Shown: one piece after another, positions 60,501 to 64,000 of the stretch
How the letters are laid out: each line of letters begins with the position of its first letter
How positions within the stretch are numbered: position 1 is the stretch's first letter
NCBI RefSeq assembly: GCF_000152905.1
Contig: NZ_CH672416.1
Location: forward strand, 330,398-394,397
Direction: 5' to 3'
Length of the DNA stretch: 64,000 nt
Source: Nitrobacter sp. Nb-311A
GTDB lineage: Bacteria > Pseudomonadota > Alphaproteobacteria > Rhizobiales > Xanthobacteraceae
The notes under the pieces: model-generated
Database searches by the model: none
What the model saw: only the letters and a program-made list of their open reading frames with translations
Told to the model about the DNA's origin: nothing
Position numbers and translations under genes: made by a program

Positions 60501-62006
60501 ATGCACGACATCGAACGCGCAGAGCGCGTAACGTCCAACGTCGCGTTGGATATATCGACAATTTCACAATATGAAGTCGTTGGCTTATCGAATCGGACTA
60601 CACCCTCAACCGCAAACGATTTTCACTCAGCGCCGACCGATGAAGTGGTCGATGAGAGCAACGTGGAAAGCTTTGTTCGCGACTACATGGCGCGCCGGCA
60701 AATTGAAGTGCTTTTTGATGGGACTTTGTTCTTGCGAGACCGCCCGTTGCAGGCAATCACCGCCGAGGACATCGACGCGGTTCTTGCTGTCGACCCTCCC
60801 AACACCAACGATTTGCTAGACGAAATCGTACTCTTCGCCCGAGGCAGGGGCGCTCGATTCAAGAAGGGCGACCTTAGCGCTGCATTACGTCAGGTTTTGC
60901 GAACGGAAAGGAGACGCCGATATCAAATCGTGATGCGTCCCCTCTTAGAAAACTGTTCGCTAGAGGCTTATGAGCGGGCGAGGGAATCTTGGAACAGATT
61001 GGGCACCCTGTTCGATATGGAACGTGAACTGGCTGTCGCAATCCTGAAGCATTTTTGCTGGTGTGTGAAGCAAAAGCAGCTCGGGCGCACCGTCCTGCAT
61101 CATTGCTTCCCCATCGTTTTTAGCGCGGAGCAGGGCACCGGCAAGACCGTCTTTGTCAAGAAGTTCATTTCGCCCTTGCGCGAACTCGCGACGGAGGCCG
61201 CACTGTTCAGCGATTTGTCGGATCGCCGGAGTGGCGACATTTTCCGATTCCCAGTCATTTTTCTGGACGACATGGAGGAAGTTCGGACCAGGGAAGGCCC
61301 GGCATTGAAATCGGTTCTAACAGCGGACAAACTTCGGCGTCGCCGCATGGGTACTTCTTTTTCGGATGGAATTCGGCAGAGCAGCGTTCCCATAGGCACC
61401 TCGAACCGACCGATTCACGAATTGGTGCAGGATAGCACCGGCCACCGACGTTTCGCCATGATGCCGTTCCGCAACGGTGCTGTTACGAAAGGCGGCGATG
61501 CCGAAGTTTGGCACGTTGTGAACTCGACGGATTACGAATTACTGTGGCAATCGGTCGATGCCTTCGCCCCGAGCCCCATCCTTCCCTACCTGAGGCAGCT
61601 TCGAGATCACCAAGGCGCGTCTCGTAGCAGAGACAGCGTTCTTGACTGGGTGCGTGAGCTCGATTTCGAATCAGAGCCGGTCCGGAATTTAACGACGAAA
61701 CGCGGCCTGCGAGCTCAAGCGCTGCATGCCCTCTTCATGGTGCAGACGGGAACGGAGATCTCGGCGAAATGTTTTGCGGATGAAATGCACCGCGTGTCAC
61801 TACAGCCGGACACGCCCTTTGCCGACAAAATCAAAACCGAAACCGGTGCGCTCTATCGCCTCAAAAGGCCGCAGGATGACGGCCGCCACTGTTGCTCTCC
61901 GCGGTCTCATCCGCCGACCTCAAGCTTGTCATCTCTGTCAGGTCCATCAGCTTCGTCAGGTCCGTCATCCTCGTTGAGCGTGGATGAAGCGATTGGACAG
62001 CCATGA
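60501..62006 (+). CDS. VapE-like primase-helicase family ATPase
   Basis: 501-residue protein resembling virulence-associated E (VapE) / D5-type helicases. Walker A EQGTGKT (residues 210-216), the Walker B-like VIFLDDMEE (D256, D257), and SNRPIHELVQDSTGHRRFAM (sensor and arginine-finger region) fit. It lacks a visible primase Zn domain. The C-terminus (PTSSLSSLSGPSASSGPSSS) is Ser/Gly/Pro-rich and lies on an 18-bp tandem repeat. No clear SD precedes ATG 60501. The stop overlaps the next gene's ATG (ATGA), so the two products are probably partners in DNA replication or defence. Confidence 0.75.
   Translation: MHDIERAERVTSNVALDISTISQYEVVGLSNRTTPSTANDFHSAPTDEVVDESNVESFVRDYMARRQIEVLFDGTLFLRDRPLQAITAEDIDAVLAVDPPNTNDLLDEIVLFARGRGARFKKGDLSAALRQVLRTERRRRYQIVMRPLLENCSLEAYERARESWNRLGTLFDMERELAVAILKHFCWCVKQKQLGRTVLHHCFPIVFSAEQGTGKTVFVKKFISPLRELATEAALFSDLSDRRSGDIFRFPVIFLDDMEEVRTREGPALKSVLTADKLRRRRMGTSFSDGIRQSSVPIGTSNRPIHELVQDSTGHRRFAMMPFRNGAVTKGGDAEVWHVVNSTDYELLWQSVDAFAPSPILPYLRQLRDHQGASRSRDSVLDWVRELDFESEPVRNLTTKRGLRAQALHALFMVQTGTEISAKCFADEMHRVSLQPDTPFADKIKTETGALYRLKRPQDDGRHCCSPRSHPPTSSLSSLSGPSASSGPSSSLSVDEAIGQP
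61937..61972 (+). repeat. 18-bp imperfect tandem repeat in the VapE-like gene
   Basis: GTCAGGTCCATCAGCTTC (61937-61954) is repeated as GTCAGGTCCGTCATCCTC (61955-61972). It encodes the Ser-rich tail, and a similar fragment lies just upstream. Slippage at this site could change tail length in frame. Confidence 0.55.
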
Positions 62007-64000
62007 AGCTTACGCTTGCTAACAAATACCGGCCTCAACGATTTGAGGATATTTGGGGCCAGGCCACGTCTGTGAAACTTCTTTCCAGGTTGGCCCAGCT
62101 ACGTCATGGTAGACCGTTGCTGCTCAGTGGCGCCTATGGGTCCGGGAAAACTTCGCTAGTTCGACTCTTTGCCAAGGCCCTCAATTGTGAAGCTCCGAAC
62201 GAGCACGGGTCTCCCTGTCACGAGTGTCGTTTCTGCCTAGGCCAAGAACACAGCTGTTTGGTTGAATACGATGTGCCTGCTCTCGGCGGTGAGAAGGACG
62301 TAGTTAGAGGGTGGGTTGAAGCGCACCACCGCGAAGTTCGAGACGGTTGGCGCATTCTATTCTTTGATGAAGCACACGCCTTGACACCGGCGGCAATGAC
62401 TAGCCTCCTCAAAGAGGTCGAGGACTCCAAGCGTGGAATTGCGTTCGCCTTTGCGACAACCGATCCGTGGCAGCTAACAGCGGCATTGCGGTCTCGGTTG
62501 CTGGAGATTGAAGTTCGCCCGCTTGACGTGGCTGATGCGGTCGAGTTCCTGGAGTCCATCGCCCGACGCGAAGGTATCGCTTACGACAGAGAGGGACTGA
62601 TCTTACTCGCCTCAGTTAAACAGGGGCATGTCCGCGATTTACTCGGTGGACTTGAGCATGTTGCGGGCGCTTTTGGCCACGTGAGCGCCGAAAATGTAAA
62701 ATCGATCTTTTGCGTCCACCATCTTGAACTGCTGGTCGAGTATTTCCAGGCACTTGCCGCCGGAGATTCTGAAGGTCAGATGTCGGCCATGCGGAAATGG
62801 CATGATCCAATTTCCGCAAAGGTCCAAGGCGTGCGAGCGCTTCTCACATCGATCTTCTACAATGAGATCCTGGGACAGAAGGTACTGATCGACGCTTTTG
62901 TGGATTCGCTAATCAGCGAGCGGTTCGGAATTGTATCGGGCTTCTGCGAGCGTCTTAATGTTGACAGCCCGCGGAAACTTGAGCGCTTCTGGGAGAAGAT
63001 GCTGAGTTTTTGGGCTGGTCGTCAGTCAATGGATGAAACGGGTCTGACCCTGTGTCTCTCGCTGTTTGAAAATCTGGTAAACCGAGGTCTCACAGATGGT
63101 GTCGGACTGATATCGACTGCTGTCCCAATTGTCGAACGGCCGTCGGCGCAACAAGCAGTGTGGATTCCACATGTCGCCACCGAACTTATCAGCGAACGCT
63201 TTTCAGAAGACGGCGGCAGGACCGATCAATATCTGAGCCGCGCTGACGTCCGCGAAATCGTAAACCGCGCCTCATTCTTTATACAGCATCATGGACGGAT
63301 GATGAATGCAGCGTTCACCGTTTTTCCCGGTTGGCGGGCCAAGTCGTCTGAACGCACCGCAATTGAAGCCATCAGGCAATTTCGAGAAAAATTGGATTGT
63401 CTCTGCTCGGATGCTGGAGAGCCGCATGCAAGCATGACAGTCTATGAACGTGACTTGGATGGCGTTTTCGGCCGTATAGTCGCTCATGTTCCACAGATTG
63501 TTGATCCCAATTTCGCGACTGTTCTGGCGGACTGGTGCAACGGTTTCAACGAAGACAACAGCGAAGGGCCGTTTGTTGAGTGGGATCAAAAATGCGACCC
63601 CAAGAATTCGACATCCCTGACATTTCATTGGGATCGCGTATTGGCGCTTTGCGGTTCGTTCTATGACGATGGGGTGTCCCATGGTGCGTGCTCGCTGCTC
63701 GATCATCTACAAATCCCTCGTAAGATCAGACGACCATCGGGACCGATACGCAGCCCGTTGCTTGAGTTTTCGGGTGCTCTGACAGCGGAATCGATCGAGA
63801 AATCCTGCATGAACAACATGCTGCCCCTGTCCGCATTCGACGCGCAGGCGTGGCCATGGATTCGGCGAGGTTGGGAGCAGAAGGAATTCGTCGACCGGCA
63901 AGGGGAGGTTAACAGGCGGCGCGATGAGATAGCGAAAATTCAGCGACTTTGGAGCGGTGATCACAGCCGGCAACTCGCGGAAGTGGAGAAGCTCATAAAG
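62003..64000 (+). CDS. DnaX-like clamp-loader AAA+ ATPase, 3' end beyond window
   Basis: 666 codons are open from ATG 62003 to the window edge. Residues 1-200 match the N-terminus of the DNA polymerase III gamma/tau subunit: NKYRPQRFEDIWGQ, Walker A GAYGSGKT (43-50), zinc cysteines C62, C72, C75, C78 (CHECRFC), Walker B FFDEAH (120-125), sensor-1 ATTD (151-154) and arginine finger at RSR (163-165). The rest is unlike the C-terminus of DnaX. The chromosome's own dnaX is not in the window. Coupling to the VapE-like gene suggests a private replication or sensing module. Confidence 0.8.
   Translation, partial: MKLTLANKYRPQRFEDIWGQATSVKLLSRLAQLRHGRPLLLSGAYGSGKTSLVRLFAKALNCEAPNEHGSPCHECRFCLGQEHSCLVEYDVPALGGEKDVVRGWVEAHHREVRDGWRILFFDEAHALTPAAMTSLLKEVEDSKRGIAFAFATTDPWQLTAALRSRLLEIEVRPLDVADAVEFLESIARREGIAYDREGLILLASVKQGHVRDLLGGLEHVAGAFGHVSAENVKSIFCVHHLELLVEYFQALAAGDSEGQMSAMRKWHDPISAKVQGVRALLTSIFYNEILGQKVLIDAFVDSLISERFGIVSGFCERLNVDSPRKLERFWEKMLSFWAGRQSMDETGLTLCLSLFENLVNRGLTDGVGLISTAVPIVERPSAQQAVWIPHVATELISERFSEDGGRTDQYLSRADVREIVNRASFFIQHHGRMMNAAFTVFPGWRAKSSERTAIEAIRQFREKLDCLCSDAGEPHASMTVYERDLDGVFGRIVAHVPQIVDPNFATVLADWCNGFNEDNSEGPFVEWDQKCDPKNSTSLTFHWDRVLALCGSFYDDGVSHGACSLLDHLQIPRKIRRPSGPIRSPLLEFSGALTAESIEKSCMNNMLPLSAFDAQAWPWIRRGWEQKEFVDRQGEVNRRRDEIAKIQRLWSGDHSRQLAEVEKLIK

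Noticed and set aside
36000-64000. CRISPR array
   Set aside because: No regularly spaced repeats of 24-40 bp were found in the island or elsewhere in the window.

Overview
The window is a piece of an alphaproteobacterial chromosome of the Bradyrhizobium/Nitrobacter/Rhodopseudomonas group (Nitrobacteraceae). This rests on gene order recalled from that clade (sucCD-sucAB-lpd, xerC/priA, atpHAGDC, rppH-ctpA-rlmH-rsfS-nadD-proA-proB-obgE-rpmA-rplU), protein similarity and the dispersed intergenic palindromes. The species cannot be fixed from the sequence alone.

Positions 1-36073 are a conserved core. The TCA genes sucC (5' end cut by the window edge), sucD, sucA, sucB and lpdA run on the + strand, with a small unknown gene and a repeat between sucB and lpdA. 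A divergent xerC/priA pair and an RlpA-like protein follow. The F1 ATP synthase operon atpHAGDC is unusual in carrying an Ohr-type peroxide resistance gene between atpG and atpD. A long minus-strand block then holds cell-wall, ribosome and biosynthesis genes: rppH, a polysaccharide deacetylase-like gene, ctpA, an EnvC-like gene, rlmH, rsfS, nadD, proA, proB, obgE, a GNAT gene, rpmA, rplU and a large secreted protein. A ROK-like protein whose halves look circularly permuted comes next. Two families of short inverted repeats are scattered between these genes.

At 35984-36073 a tRNA-Ser(CGA) is followed at once by a tyrosine integrase. Everything from there to the right edge looks like an integrated island. 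No second att copy is seen, so the island continues past 64000. It is dense in defence-type modules: (i) a minus-strand cluster with a PP2C phosphatase, two small membrane proteins (SHOCT/superinfection-immunity-like and GYF_2), a PD-(D/E)XK-like protein and a beta-CASP-like metallo-beta-lactamase protein, divergent from an XRE regulator; (ii) a three-gene ABC-3C operon (QxK-nuclease protein, middle component, DUF3732 SMC-like ATPase); (iii) a DISARM-like operon (N6-adenine methylase, DrmE-like gene split by an in-frame TAG, DrmA helicase, DrmB, DrmC); (iv) a nuclease/DUF2958 pair with a frameshifted zinc-ribbon gene; (v) a VapE-like primase-helicase overlapping a DnaX-like clamp-loader ATPase that runs off the window.

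The best candidates for something undescribed are the phosphatase/membrane/nuclease cluster at 37898-42573, the DISARM arrangement that pairs an adenine methylase with a DrmE-like gene, and the VapE-like plus DnaX-like pair at the right edge. Function is inferred from motifs read by eye; no database search was run.
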